Source of the DNA: Cyanobacteria bacterium RUI128
GTDB taxonomy: Bacteria; Cyanobacteriota; Vampirovibrionia; Gastranaerophilales; Gastranaerophilaceae
Reading direction: 5' to 3'
Assembly: GCA_024695725.1 (NCBI GenBank)
Contig: JAILHQ010000062.1
Location: 1 to 28,786 of the forward strand
DNA: 28,786 nt
A program made the position numbers and the translations under genes. The notes beneath the pieces are model-generated. The model made no database searches. It was given only the letters and a program-made list of their open reading frames with translations, and was not told the origin of the DNA. Within the stretch, counting starts at the first letter, position 1, and the number at the start of each line of letters is the position of its first letter. Positions 7,192 to 14,910 of this stretch are shown here, piece by piece.

Positions 7192-8601
7192 CTAAAAACA
7201 ATACGCGTTTTTAACCACTTCAAGCACTTCATAATCTTCCAGATACGGCAGGTGTTCCGCCGTAATTAATTCTCCCGGCAGCAGAATTGCAATTCCCGGA
7301 GGACATTCTGCTATTACCTCTGCTGAAATTCTGCCGATGGCATATTCTTTTTTGACCTCTTCCTTTTGGGCATAAAAGGCTTGTCGGAGATTCATTCTTA
7401 TTTCAGGTACAAGCATCGGCATATGTTTTTTCTTTTCTTTTTCAAATTTTGTATAATCCTGAGAATCAATTTCTCTAAGACAATCAGCCAAATACTCAAA
7501 ATCTTTTCTTTCATTACCGATATTTGAGAGAATCAAAAGTCCCCCGTCAGATGCGGCTTCGACCTCAATATTATAATCCTGTTCAAGTATGGTTTCCAGT
7601 TGAATACCGGAAAGATTATCCGCCTTTATAAATATCTTTGTAACGTCGTATGGTATTTGTTTTAACTGTTTTATGTGTTTAAGTTTATCAATTTCACTTC
7701 TCAAATAGTTAGCATTATCTATTGCTGTCTGAATATTTTCAAGCCCTTCTTCTGTTTCAAGATTTGCCCTTGCGGCATCAAGTCCAGCAAGAAGAAGAAT
7801 TGACGGGCTTGTTGTCTGAAGTAATCTCAGAGCGTGAACAAGCGCTTCAACATCAAACTTTGTATCTTTTGCTATATGCATTACAGAAGTCTGTGACATA
7901 CTTCCGCCCGTTTTATGGAAAGACTGAACAACTATATCCGCACCTAAATCTAAAGACGGAGTCGGTAATTCTTTGTTAAATTTCCAAAGTGTACCGTGAG
8001 CCTCATCTACAACAAGAGGAACATCGTATCTTTTACAGATTTTAGCAATTTCCGCAATATCAGATACAACACCTTCATAGGTAGGGTTAGTCAGCCAGAC
8101 CATTTCAACATCTTTATGTTTTTTGAGCAGATTTTCTATATCCGTCGGATCAATTTTACCCCACAAAGACCATTCATCAAGTTTCCCGGGGATAACCCAG
8201 AGAGGTTCCGCACCCGATACTATCATGCCTGTCAGGACAGAGCGGTGACAGTTTCTGTTCACAATAATTTTCTTACCCTGCAAGCTGAGTGCCATGGCAA
8301 TTGCAATATTTCCGACGGTTGAGCCATTCAGGAGGAAGAGAGATTTCTGAGCCCCGAAGAGTTTTGCACAAAGTTCTTCTGCTTCCCTTATCGGGCCGGA
8401 TGGCGGGTTAAGAGTACCTATTCCGTCAAACTCATCAGTCATATCACACTGAAAAAACTTATCACCCATAAAATTTTTAAACGGTTCGTAAACACCTTTG
8501 CCCCTTGTGTGTCCGGGGATATGAAAATGATATGAACGCTTATCATAAGCATTCATCAACGCTTCAACTATAGGTGCTTTTACTCTTTCGGCTCCGCTCA
8601 T
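7192..8601 (-). CDS. Orn/Lys/Arg decarboxylase family PLP enzyme
   Basis: This is a 469-residue fold-type I PLP enzyme of the short Gram-positive/cyanobacterial type. The N-terminus has the FHIPGHTRGKG motif (residues 26-36). STVGN near 94-98 holds the cofactor phosphate, DEAHG (199-203) carries the Asp and His that contact the PLP ring, and SFHKT has Lys230 as the Schiff-base lysine. A C-terminal domain with ECPPGIAILLPGE closes the active site. It lacks the N-terminal wing domain of the E. coli inducible enzymes. The product is a polyamine precursor: agmatine from arginine (speA-like), or cadaverine from lysine; sequence alone does not decide. The ATG has only a weak ribosome site, but the length fits the family. 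grpE starts 92 bases downstream. Confidence 0.85.
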   Translation of the reverse strand: MSGAERVKAPIVEALMNAYDKRSYHFHIPGHTRGKGVYEPFKNFMGDKFFQCDMTDEFDGIGTLNPPSGPIREAEELCAKLFGAQKSLFLLNGSTVGNIAIAMALSLQGKKIIVNRNCHRSVLTGMIVSGAEPLWVIPGKLDEWSLWGKIDPTDIENLLKKHKDVEMVWLTNPTYEGVVSDIAEIAKICKRYDVPLVVDEAHGTLWKFNKELPTPSLDLGADIVVQSFHKTGGSMSQTSVMHIAKDTKFDVEALVHALRLLQTTSPSILLLAGLDAARANLETEEGLENIQTAIDNANYLRSEIDKLKHIKQLKQIPYDVTKIFIKADNLSGIQLETILEQDYNIEVEAASDGGLLILSNIGNERKDFEYLADCLREIDSQDYTKFEKEKKKHMPMLVPEIRMNLRQAFYAQKEEVKKEYAIGRISAEVIAECPPGIAILLPGELITAEHLPYLEDYEVLEVVKNAYCF

Positions 8602-8702
8602 AGTTAATATTATAAATAGTCAAGACTGAAATGCAAAAAATAGTTTTATACATTCACACATAACCTGTTAATCTTGGTGCGAGGAAGCATCCGGAATATT
8701 TA

Positions 8703-8739
8703 CCCCTAATTTACCCCTAATTTACCCCTAATTTACCCC
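8703..8739 (-). repeat. Four-copy 11-bp G-rich tandem array (G-quadruplex pattern)
   Basis: On the minus strand four GGGG runs (8739-8736, 8728-8725, 8717-8714, 8706-8703) are each separated by the 7-base TAAATTA. This exactly fits the G4-N7 quadruplex rule. The period is 11, one turn of DNA. The first copy contains the stop codon of the C2 protease gene, so the array is the immediate 3' untranslated region. It is telomere-like in form, but lies inside a chromosome. Confidence 0.9.
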
Positions 8740-10229
8740 TGAGTAAATTTCTGTTCAAAGTATTCTATTGCTTCAGCATCGATATTATTATCTGCAGAAG
8801 ATAAACTTGTAATCAAAGAACGTAATCTTTCACGTTCATCATTTGATAAAGTAGCCAAAGATATGCGATTTAATAACTGAATAAGCCTGTTGAACTCAAG
8901 TCTGTTGCCTGATGAATTTGCATTGTGTCTGTCAATCATAGTTCTCAGGCCTTCAGGCGTAACAGTAAACGGTGTTCCGCCACCGAAATTATGTGTCGCA
9001 TTTATTTTACCGACAACTGCCTGTAAGACATTTGACCTGCTTTGAAAATCCGCAGGGGTTTCGTATTGTGTCGGGTCTTTGACTTCCATTGCATAGAAGC
9101 CCTTACACATTTTTACAAATTCACTGCGCGGAATCGGCTCAATTTTGTCAGGATACCAAGGATTTGCGCAATAAACCGTGTCATCTGTTATTTTTACGAC
9201 AGTCAGAGCATGACCGCCAAGTGCTTTTGTATGACCGTCAGGGCCTGCCTGCCCGACAACTATTGAACAAGTCAGAGCGAAATCGCCTTCTTTTCCTGCA
9301 TATTTATCCAACATATCAAGAAGAGCTTGTTCTTCAGTTGAATAATGAGTAACTTCAGATACACCGGCACTTAATTTTCCTTTCTGATACATTGATATAT
9401 CAGCACCTGTCTGACTTTCAAGTTCTTCACGGGTTATATATCCGTACTTACCCGGGATATAATATTCAACTTCTTTGTTATTATTTCTGTAAACCTCAGA
9501 TTTTTCACCTGTCAGCAAGAAACCTGCGTCATATGCATATCCGCCGCTTAAATAATCATTTTCAGTACCTGTTGCATTAAATTCGGCAGTACCTACTTTA
9601 TTAAAGTCGATATTCGGATTAAGTCGTTTTGTTTCTGCCATCTCTGCGCGGTAATTTTCGACAGCAATTTCAAATGCAATAGTTTCTATCTCACTTTTAG
9701 AGAAGGATTCTCCTGCAAGCCCGCGAGCCTTTGACAGGGCTTCTTTGGTAATATAATAAGTACCTGTAACAGCACACATGATGCCTTTTTCTTCGTATGC
9801 TTTTCTTATTTTTACTGCTCCGGGCAGGGTAACAGTGACGGAATCTTCACCATGCCAGCTCAAATTGTTATTTAAAACTTCCTGACCATGTGTTGTATTT
9901 CTGATAGCATTAATTTCTGCCATCAGGTAACAGTCACCTCTGTGCCCCTGTGCAGAATCACCGACATATCCGTCTGCATTTTCAACTTCATTATTATTGT
10001 TAACTACAACCCCCGGAGTAACCTCTACGGATACAGATTCCGGGCCGACTATTCTTGTATTACCTTCTCTTCTGCCAAGAGTATAATCATAAACACGTTC
10101 AGGTTCACTTTTTGGTGCGACATCAGCATTTAACCATCCTGTCATTATGGAATTGTTTCCATACGGTCCGGTTAACTGCATAATTAAATTACTTAAATAA
10201 GCTCTTGAATTTTGTCCGGTAATTCTCAT
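8733..10229 (-). CDS. Calpain-like (peptidase C2 family) cysteine protease
   Basis: This is a 498-residue protein without a signal peptide or membrane segment. The calpain signature is visible: GDSAQGHRGDCYLMAEINAI at about 90-109, giving Gln94 for the oxyanion hole and catalytic Cys100; GGHALTVV with His340; and YCANPW with Asn356. All three catalytic residues and the Gln are present, so it should be active. The spacing between Cys and His (240) is like calpains, with an inserted lysine- and tyrosine-rich region. The last ~100 residues are mainly helical, containing TLSNDERERLRSLI. The ATG at 10229 has only a weak ribosome site. A long leader (about 215 bases) precedes it. Bacterial C2 proteases are uncommon; the substrate and location are unknown. 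Confidence 0.8.
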   Translation of the reverse strand: MRITGQNSRAYLSNLIMQLTGPYGNNSIMTGWLNADVAPKSEPERVYDYTLGRREGNTRIVGPESVSVEVTPGVVVNNNNEVENADGYVGDSAQGHRGDCYLMAEINAIRNTTHGQEVLNNNLSWHGEDSVTVTLPGAVKIRKAYEEKGIMCAVTGTYYITKEALSKARGLAGESFSKSEIETIAFEIAVENYRAEMAETKRLNPNIDFNKVGTAEFNATGTENDYLSGGYAYDAGFLLTGEKSEVYRNNNKEVEYYIPGKYGYITREELESQTGADISMYQKGKLSAGVSEVTHYSTEEQALLDMLDKYAGKEGDFALTCSIVVGQAGPDGHTKALGGHALTVVKITDDTVYCANPWYPDKIEPIPRSEFVKMCKGFYAMEVKDPTQYETPADFQSRSNVLQAVVGKINATHNFGGGTPFTVTPEGLRTMIDRHNANSSGNRLEFNRLIQLLNRISLATLSNDERERLRSLITSLSSADNNIDAEAIEYFEQKFTQG

Positions 10230-10347
10230 ATATATACACTCAGCTTCATATTACATATATATAAACACTTGTATTCAGGGTTAATTTCATAAAAACAAAA
10301 AATGTTACAAATTAATATATACAGGGCTGACAACATCATATACCAAG

Positions 10348-10393
10348 TATTCACCCTACTATATTTACCCCACCACATTTACCCCCAAAAAAA
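10348..10393 (-). repeat. Composite G-rich repeat, includes a 21-base exact copy of 133-153
   Basis: Minus strand 10393-10373 reads T7, G5, TAAAT, GTGG, identical over 21 bases to plus strand 133-153. It continues as TGGGGTAAATATAGTAGGGTGAATA. It thus contains two GGGGTAAAT cores and one GTGAATA heptamer, the same pair of motifs seen at 13700-13740. Confidence 0.8.
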
Positions 10394-10397
10394 TAAA

Positions 10398-10446
10398 ATT
10401 CTTTAATCCCTCAATTTGATGGAAAGAGTTAGAGAGATTAAAGAAT
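10398..10446 (-). terminator. Hairpin followed by a T-run; terminator or attenuator
   Basis: Arms 10398-10408 and 10436-10446 are perfect 11-base reverse complements (ATTCTTTAATC type), with three more pairs past one mismatch. Reading on the minus strand, the stem is followed by TTTATTTTTTT. It lies in the likely leader of the C2 protease gene and directly after a possible promoter, so it may attenuate that gene or end a very short RNA. Confidence 0.5.
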
Positions 10447-10450
10447 AATC

Positions 10451-10478
10451 ATTATATAACTAGAGAGGAAAGAAACAA
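10451..10478 (-). promoter_or_regulatory. Possible minus-strand promoter toward the C2 protease
   Basis: Minus strand TTGTTT (10478-10473) and perfect TATAAT (10456-10451) are 16 bases apart. The predicted start near 10444 falls at the edge of the hairpin that follows. Confidence 0.4.
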
Positions 10479-10736
10479 ACTTTAGGAAATTTGCTTCTGA
10501 CATGTACATGATATCCATGTTTTTAGGCATGGCAAAAATGTTAAGAAATGTAAAACGCATGCTATGACATGGTTTGAGGCACTTTTTTGAGAAGCAAGTT
10601 ATAACAGGTTTGTTGAAAATATCTTTTTAGCGAATACAATTGTATAGGATAAATCAACACTAAAGGGCAGGGTAAATATTCTGTTTGCCATAGATGCGAA
10701 ATGATTGCCCGATAATATAGTATGTAAGGTAGAAAA

Positions 10737-12530
10737 ATGAACAAAGATAATATTAGAAATATAGCTATAATAGCTCACGTTGACCATGGGAAAACGACTC
10801 TTGTAGATTGTATGCTCAAACAAAGCGGAGTATTCAGAGATAATCAGCAGGTTCAGGAAAGAGTTCTGGACAGCAATGATTTGGAAAAAGAAAGAGGGAT
10901 AACCATCCTTTCGAAGAATATTTCAATTAATTATAAGGGTGTAAAAATCAATGTTGTTGATACCCCGGGTCACGCTGATTTCGGAGGAGAAGTTGAACGT
11001 GTATTGGGTATGGTTGACGGTGCTCTGCTTATTGTTGATGCAGCAGAAGGCCCTATGCCACAAACAAGATTTGTATTATCAAAAGCGCTTGAATTAGGTA
11101 TAAGAATTATTGTTGTTATAAATAAGATTGATAAACCTGCAGCAGACGTTGATTCTACATTAGACAAAGTGTTTGATTTATTTACCGAACTGACTGACAG
11201 AGAAGACTTAATAGATTTTCCATACATATATGCAAGCAGTTTAAACGGTTATGCCATCAATGAAATTGAGGACGAACCTAAGGATATTACACCGCTTTTA
11301 GACTGTATTTTAGAAAATATTGCACCTCCTACTGGGGATGATAATCTGCCGTTACAGTTTCAGGCTACAACCCTTGACTATAACGAATATGTAGGCAGAA
11401 TCGTTACGGGAAGAATTATCAACGGAACAATAAAATCACAACAACAAGTATCACTTTGCAAGGCTGACGGAACAACCGAACGCGGTAAAATTGCAAAATT
11501 ATATGAGTTTAAAGATTTAGGACGTGAAGAATGTCTTGAGGCTGAGTCAGGCGATATTGTAGGTATTGCTGGTTTCCCTGATATCCAAATCGGCGAAACG
11601 ATTTGCGAAATCGGACAGGAAGATCCGTTACCACTCATTACGGTTGACGAACCTACTCTTCAGATGAATTTTTCGGTAAACGACAGTCCTTTTGCCGGTA
11701 CAGAAGGAAAATTTGTTACTAGCAGACAATTAAGAAAAAGACTTTATAACGAACTTGAAAAGAACGTAAGTTTACGTGTTGAGGATACTGACAGCACGGA
11801 CTGCTTTAAAGTTAGCGGACGTGGGGAACTGCATTTAGGCATCCTTATCGAGACAATGCGTCGTGAAGGATTTGAATTTCAGGTTTCAAAACCTGAAGTA
11901 ATATACAAAACCATAGACGGTGTTCAATATGAACCGTTTGAAAATCTTATCATTGATACTCCGGAAGAAACAGCAGGAACATGTATAGACAGACTTTCCG
12001 GAAGAAAAGCAACTATGCTTGAAATGAACAATGATAACGGCAGAACAAAAATGAAGTTTTCTATTCCTGCGCGCGGACTGATAGGCTTCAGAACCGAATT
12101 CATTCGAATAACAAGAGGTGAAGGTATAATGTATCATACCTTCGACAAATACAAAGAAATGGTTGGAGATATCCCTAAACAGCGTTCAGGCTCAATTCTT
12201 GCCCATGAAACAGGGGAAGCGGTTCCTTATGCACTTGCTCAATACGAAGACAGAGGAGTGTTCTTTATCACACCACACACAAAAGTGTACAGAGGAATGA
12301 TAATTGGAGAAGGAAACAAGGCTCAGGATATTGCTGTTAATATCTGCAAGACAAAGAAATTAACCAATATGAGAAGTTCAACCGCTGATGTTATGGTTAC
12401 TTTACAGGCACACAAAGAGCTTTCGCTTGAGGACTGCATGGAATACATCGGAGATGACGAACTTTTGGAAGTTACTCCTGAAAATATCAGAATGAGAAAA
12501 GTTAATCTTGTGAAATTCGGAAGTATTTAG
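10737..12530 (+). CDS. typA: Ribosome-associated GTPase TypA/BipA
   Basis: This is a 597-residue translational GTPase of normal family length. G1 is AHVDHGKTT (residues 13-21), the switch I region has RGITI (53-57), G3 is DTPGHADFGG (75-84) and G4 is NKID (129-132). Later come the EF-G-like domains and the BipA C-terminal signature region with IPARGLIGFRTEF and TRGEGIMYHTF. TypA binds the 70S ribosome and aids large-subunit assembly and growth under stress or cold. TAAGG lies just before the ATG. Its last four bases overlap the convergent fliR stop. Confidence 0.97.
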   Translation: MNKDNIRNIAIIAHVDHGKTTLVDCMLKQSGVFRDNQQVQERVLDSNDLEKERGITILSKNISINYKGVKINVVDTPGHADFGGEVERVLGMVDGALLIVDAAEGPMPQTRFVLSKALELGIRIIVVINKIDKPAADVDSTLDKVFDLFTELTDREDLIDFPYIYASSLNGYAINEIEDEPKDITPLLDCILENIAPPTGDDNLPLQFQATTLDYNEYVGRIVTGRIINGTIKSQQQVSLCKADGTTERGKIAKLYEFKDLGREECLEAESGDIVGIAGFPDIQIGETICEIGQEDPLPLITVDEPTLQMNFSVNDSPFAGTEGKFVTSRQLRKRLYNELEKNVSLRVEDTDSTDCFKVSGRGELHLGILIETMRREGFEFQVSKPEVIYKTIDGVQYEPFENLIIDTPEETAGTCIDRLSGRKATMLEMNNDNGRTKMKFSIPARGLIGFRTEFIRITRGEGIMYHTFDKYKEMVGDIPKQRSGSILAHETGEAVPYALAQYEDRGVFFITPHTKVYRGMIIGEGNKAQDIAVNICKTKKLTNMRSSTADVMVTLQAHKELSLEDCMEYIGDDELLEVTPENIRMRKVNLVKFGSI

Positions 12531-13312
12531 AAAATATGCGCAAAAGACTGATAATAATCAGTGATGATGTTAATAAGCATAGGCAATATCCAAATCATAA
12601 TTGCCGCCCCAAATACAGGCTTAAACAGGAAGCTGAGTTGGAAAACGTTAACTTGCGGTGCAGTTTTAGAGATTACACCCAGAATAATATCTTGTCCTAA
12701 GGTCGCAAGCAGAACGGGTGATGCAATCTGAAGCCCCATATACAGTACGTTTGAACTCATCTTTATCAGATAGTCCATGTTGACAATTTGCTCAAGAGGA
12801 ATAGAAGTTGCAAACAGAGGAAAAATTTCAAACCCTCTTATAAAGGCATTAAAAAGCCAATACATCCCGCCTATTTCCATAAAAATACAGATACCGAGCA
12901 AGGAAATAAGTTTTGCCAAAATAGAGGTTTGTGATCCCATGGTCGGTTCAAGCACCATCGCTGAACTCAGACCCATTTGCATATTTATCATATCCGCACC
13001 CGCATCTATTGCGAGAATAATAAGCTGTGCGACATAACCTATCAGAGCACCCGTTACATAGTTCAACACCAAAGACAATATAAAACAATTATACTTTGGC
13101 GGGACAGTAGGATGAGTCATCCCGACAAAGGCTATCGTAAGCATTAGCGCCAGCGAAAGTTTTATCAGACCCGGAATTTCTTTTCTGTTCAAAACGGGGG
13201 CTAACCTGAAAAAGCCCATTACTCTTGCGAAAGTAAGAAAGCCCGCAGTCAGATATATTCCGAACTGTGGAAAAACATTTGCTAACTGAGTCATTACGTC
13301 ATGAGCTATCAC
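12527..13312 (-). CDS. fliR: Flagellar export gate protein FliR
   Basis: This is a 261-residue membrane protein with five to six hydrophobic spans and the FliR pattern: FLTFARVMGFFRLAPVLNRKEIPGLIKLSLALMLT near residues 26-60, the MGLSSAMVLEP segment at about 113-123, and a C-terminal LPMLINII span. FliR forms the export gate with FliP and FliQ at the base of the flagellar type III secretion apparatus. The start is GTG at 13312, overlapping the preceding gene's stop as GTGA, with GGAGA seven bases upstream. flhB, which often follows fliR, is absent; the convergent typA is next. Confidence 0.93.
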   Translation of the reverse strand: MIAHDVMTQLANVFPQFGIYLTAGFLTFARVMGFFRLAPVLNRKEIPGLIKLSLALMLTIAFVGMTHPTVPPKYNCFILSLVLNYVTGALIGYVAQLIILAIDAGADMINMQMGLSSAMVLEPTMGSQTSILAKLISLLGICIFMEIGGMYWLFNAFIRGFEIFPLFATSIPLEQIVNMDYLIKMSSNVLYMGLQIASPVLLATLGQDIILGVISKTAPQVNVFQLSFLFKPVFGAAIMIWILPMLINIITDYYQSFAHIF

Positions 13313-13668
13313 TTAGTTGTCTCCTCACTCCCCGTAAGCTCAGGCGGCAAATCAAGCGGTAATATTTTTATGGTTTTATCACCTTTGATTTCCAGATTAT
13401 TCCCGCTGACTTTTGCTTTATAATCACACTTCTTACCCTTCAAGCGGATAGCAAAATCAGTTTCTCCGTCTGATGCCGGAGTTACAATTACAGATTTTTT
13501 GTCATTGGTTAAGGTCGTCAGGACATGAATATTTATTACGTTGTTGTTTGAACAATCAACCTTCGTAATATTTTCAGGCGAAACCATAATATAGTTATTG
13601 GCAAAAACCGAAGTCGCAGAACTAAGCGCAAAAAGTGTTATTAAAATTCGTATTAAAGATTCTCTCAT
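13309..13668 (-). CDS. Unrecognised small secreted protein within the export-gate operon
   Basis: This 119-residue protein has a clear signal peptide (RILITLFALSSATSVFA, cleaved before NNYIMV). The mature part of about 95 residues is rich in beta strands and Asn/Lys, with two cysteines (in KVDCSN and KKCDYK) that could form a disulfide. It ends PPELTGSEETTK. No family is recognised. It is flanked by fliQ and fliR and overlaps fliR by 4 bases, so it is probably translated with it; a role at the basal body periplasmic face is inference only. GGGGAG precedes the ATG. Confidence 0.75.
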   Translation of the reverse strand: MRESLIRILITLFALSSATSVFANNYIMVSPENITKVDCSNNNVINIHVLTTLTNDKKSVIVTPASDGETDFAIRLKGKKCDYKAKVSGNNLEIKGDKTIKILPLDLPPELTGSEETTK

Positions 13669-13699
13669 ATTCTCCCCTCTTATCCTCTGACAAATTCAT

Positions 13700-13740
13700 T
13701 ATTCACCATTTACCCTACATTTACCCTACATTTACCCCCC
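13700..13740 (-). repeat. Three-copy 11-bp G-rich array after the fliQ stop
   Basis: On the minus strand, directly after the fliQ stop TAG, G runs of 6, 3 and 3 bases (13740-13735, 13726-13724, 13715-13713) are spaced at period 11 by TAAATGTA, then GTGAATA (13706-13700). This is the same design as 8703-8739 and 10348-10393. It sits in the 71-base gap between fliQ and the next gene of the operon. Confidence 0.85.
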
Positions 13741-14231
13741 TAGCGGCCGATAATTTTGTTTGTTTCAATAAAATTAGGCTTAGGCATAGGTGTACGTTGA
13801 GATTTGTCATATTTAAGTTTACCTGTTCTGTCGATAAACGGAGCATCACTCGGTCTTCTGAGAACATCTCTCAACTGCAGGTTATGAGGATATTTGTCTG
13901 ACAACTGTCCCTGCTGGAACGGTGATGTGTATCTGTAATAATCTGATGCCAAAACATAATTTTCACTTTTCGGCACAACATTAAACGCAATACCCATACC
14001 TTCGTTAAACAGGTTTGTCAAAAGCTTTATGAACCCCATACCACCAATGATAATTACCAAAAATACTGCAAAAATCTTTGGTGCTGCAGCAATCGTTTGT
14101 TCTTGTACCTGAGTGACAGCCTGTATAATACCTACTACCAAACCTATACCTGCTGCAGTCAATACACAAGGCATTGATATTGAAAGCATTGTCATAAATC
14201 CTTTTGCCAAATATTCTACTAATAGTTCCAC
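13740..14231 (-). CDS. fliQ: Export gate protein FliQ with a long C-terminal extension
   Basis: Residues 1-88 match FliQ: two membrane helices, with GIGLVVGIIQAVTQVQEQTIAAAPKI between them, the classical FliQ loop. Normal FliQ is about 89 residues; this one is 163, with an extra ~75-residue soluble tail rich in Tyr, Pro, Arg and Lys (LRDVLRRPSDAPFIDRTGKL). The frame has no stop between the parts and the tail keeps normal codon use, so it looks real. The start is GTG at 14231 with AAAGGA upstream. The tail could contact cytoplasmic parts of the export apparatus; that is inference. Confidence 0.9.
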   Translation of the reverse strand: MELLVEYLAKGFMTMLSISMPCVLTAAGIGLVVGIIQAVTQVQEQTIAAAPKIFAVFLVIIIGGMGFIKLLTNLFNEGMGIAFNVVPKSENYVLASDYYRYTSPFQQGQLSDKYPHNLQLRDVLRRPSDAPFIDRTGKLKYDKSQRTPMPKPNFIETNKIIGR

Positions 14232-14253
14232 TTTTATTTAAATCCTTTCATTT

Positions 14254-14892
14254 TTAGTTGTAACTTTGCACCAGACCCTGAACTATGAGCGCCCAGCCGT
14301 CAACCGCAATAAATATAAGCAGTTTAAACGGAAGTGAGATGATTGTAGGTGATAACATGAACATACCGAGTGCAAGCAATATGTTCGCCACAATCAGGTC
14401 GAGTACAATAAACGGTACAAATACTATAAAACCGATTTCAAAAGCTGTTTTCAACTCACTGAGAATATATGCCGGAGCAACCTGCCATATTGTTATATCA
14501 TCAGGACTTTTCGGCTGTTCCTTATTCGCAAGTTCAATAAAGAACGCCAAGTCGCTCTCTCTTGTTTGTTTCATCATAAATTCTTTCAGCGGTCTTGACC
14601 CCTCTTCCATAGTCAGCACCAAATTTTGTGTTTTTTGAAAAGGGACAGAACCCAAATCGTACATCTTTTGGAAAACGCCGCCCATTGTATAGAAGGTCAA
14701 AATCATACTTAATCCGATGATTACAATAGAAGGAGGTACCTGCTGTGTACCGAGTGCCGTTTTAAGCATTGAAAAAACTATGGTAAATCTTAAAAAACTC
14801 GTCATACAGCAAAACATAAACGGTAGTATTGAGAAAAATGACATTACTACCAATAATTGCAGTACCGGGTTAAAATTAGTAAAAATATCCAT
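14254..14892 (-). CDS. fliP: Flagellar export gate protein FliP
   Basis: This is a 212-residue FliP core protein. Hallmarks are SFLRFTIVFSMLKTALGTQQVPPS near residues 32-55, the large hydrophilic loop with EEGSRPLKEFMMKQTRESDLAFF, and the C-terminal pair FEIGFIVFVPFIVLDLIVANILLALGM / MLSPTIISLPFKLLIF. It lacks the cleaved signal peptide of E. coli FliP, as many homologues do. It forms the pentameric entry ring of the export gate. AAAGGA lies 9 bases upstream; fliQ starts 22 bases downstream. Confidence 0.96.
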   Translation of the reverse strand: MDIFTNFNPVLQLLVVMSFFSILPFMFCCMTSFLRFTIVFSMLKTALGTQQVPPSIVIIGLSMILTFYTMGGVFQKMYDLGSVPFQKTQNLVLTMEEGSRPLKEFMMKQTRESDLAFFIELANKEQPKSPDDITIWQVAPAYILSELKTAFEIGFIVFVPFIVLDLIVANILLALGMFMLSPTIISLPFKLLIFIAVDGWALIVQGLVQSYN

Positions 14893-14910
14893 TATTGTCG
14901 TATCCTTTTA

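Larger units (their letters stand above)
10230..10736. other. Divergent spacer between the C2 protease and typA
   Basis: No convincing gene lies here; the short frames present overlap typA antisense or lack ribosome sites. The spacer holds a composite GGGGTAAAT/GTGAATA repeat (10348-10393), a hairpin (10398-10446), a possible minus-strand promoter (10451-10478), a cluster of six CATG words between about 10501 and 10581, and a single GGGTAAAT near 10671. A small RNA is possible but cannot be identified by sight. Confidence 0.5.

Noticed and set aside
8703..8739. True telomere or replicon end
   Set aside because: The repeat resembles telomeric DNA, but genes continue without a break on both sides and only four copies are present.
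8698..8745. CRISPR array
   Set aside because: The copies are pure 11-base tandem repeats without unique spacers, and there are no cas genes in the window.
10497..10585. 6S or other known RNA gene
   Set aside because: No arrangement of pairing that matches a known small RNA could be recognised by eye.
10562..10823. Small minus-strand proteins overlapping the typA start
   Set aside because: These frames overlap the typA start region, lack good ribosome sites and do not look like real proteins.
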